From Pseudomonadota bacterium (lineage in GTDB: Bacteria > Pseudomonadota > Alphaproteobacteria > Rhizobiales > Rhizobiaceae), in contig JAEWPB010000020.1 in NCBI GenBank assembly GCA_023399465.1, positions 1-64,000 of the forward strand: a stretch of 64,000 nucleotides of DNA. Reading direction: 5' to 3'. Each line of letters opens with the position of its first letter. Within the stretch, counting starts at the first letter, position 1. Made by a program: the position numbers and the translations under genes. Shown here one piece after another: positions 63,824 to 64,000 of this stretch. Below the pieces are notes generated by a model. That model was not told the DNA's origin, ran no database searches, and saw only the letters and a list, made by a program, of their open reading frames with translations.

Positions 63824-64000
63824 ATGAAGACGCTCATCGCCTCGACATTTCTCGCCACCGGTCTTCTGGCGTTGGCCGGCACGGCCCATGCCGAATGTGG
63901 CGACGTATCGATCGCCGAGATGAACTGGGCTTCAGCGGGTGTCGCCGCGCAGGTCGACAAGATCATTCTCGAAAAGGGCTACGGCTGCAATGTGACGCTG
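63824..64000 (+). CDS. Glycine betaine-type ABC transporter substrate-binding protein, 5' end
   Basis: The first 59 residues of a gene running off the right edge. Residues 1-22 are a signal peptide ending in GTAHA. The mature start, ECGDVSIAEMNWASAGVAA followed by DKIILEKGYGCNV, is typical of OpuAC/ProX-family binding proteins for glycine betaine, choline or related compounds. GGAGG lies about 10 nt upstream of the ATG. The permease and ATPase genes should follow outside the window. The ligand is uncertain. Confidence 0.82.
   Translation, partial: MKTLIASTFLATGLLALAGTAHAECGDVSIAEMNWASAGVAAQVDKIILEKGYGCNVTL

Overview
The window looks like a chromosomal segment of a high-GC alphaproteobacterium of the Rhizobiales, most likely Rhizobiaceae-like. 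The strongest markers are an acpXL-lpxXL cluster for the very-long-chain acyl group of rhizobial lipid A, split ccoNOQP and ccoGHIS (fix-type) loci with FNR/FixK boxes, an FnrN-type regulator, a Zur/ZnuABC locus and a large cobalamin (B12) biosynthesis region. No rRNA, tRNA, transposase, prophage or CRISPR array was recognised.

Layout. 1-1.8 kb: 5' end of a repeat-rich Ig-like adhesin reading off the left edge, plus an AT-rich upstream region with two dyads. 1.8-5.7 kb: gamma carbonic anhydrase, then zinc uptake (zur, znuB, znuC divergent from znuA, with two Zur-box-like palindromes between them). 5.9-10.2 kb: a small secreted protein, an aldo/keto reductase divergent from a LacI regulator, and 6-phosphogluconate dehydrogenase. 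10.4-14.9 kb: ccoGHIS for assembly of cbb3 oxidase. 15.1-19.2 kb: an amino-acid/sodium symporter, two small enzymes and a GSCFA/SGNH-like gene pair. 19.5-23.6 kb: the cbb3 oxidase operon ccoNOQP, divergent from a hemerythrin gene. 23.8-26.2 kb: an FkbM-type methyltransferase and two tandem PAS paralogues. 26.4-31.9 kb: acpXL-fabZXL-fabF2XL-fabF1XL-adh-lpxXL. 32.0-34.4 kb: hemN divergent from fnrN, with one FNR box between them. 34.4-63 kb: B12 genes in several operons (cobA-B-C-cbiB; cbiD-cobK; cbiX-cobH-L-I-J-M; cbtBA-cobU-W-N-O; cobQ), interrupted by a nucleoside hydrolase, an MDR reductase, a TauE and an EamA transporter, a fatty acid desaturase and a methyltransferase. The right edge holds the start of a betaine-type ABC substrate-binding protein.

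How the genes work together. Low-oxygen respiration (ccoNOQP, ccoGHIS, hemN, fnrN) is tied together by three TTGAY-N4-RTCAA boxes. Zinc uptake is under Zur. B12 synthesis runs from uroporphyrinogen III methylation (CobA) through ring contraction (CobI, CbiG-CobJ, CobM, CbiD, CobK, CobL, CobH), a,c-amidation (CobB), cobalt insertion (CobN and/or CbiX), adenosylation (CobO), remaining amidations (CobQ) and aminopropanol attachment (CobC, CbiB), to CobU. The set mixes parts of the textbook oxygen-dependent and oxygen-independent routes. cobG, cobF, cobS and cobT are not in the window. A clear cobalamin riboswitch precedes cbtBA, and a shorter leader resembling its 5' core precedes cbiX. The most unusual points are that variant leader, a CobH fused to a DUF429/RNase-H-like domain, and a His/Cys metal-binding tail motif shared by ZnuC and CbiX.
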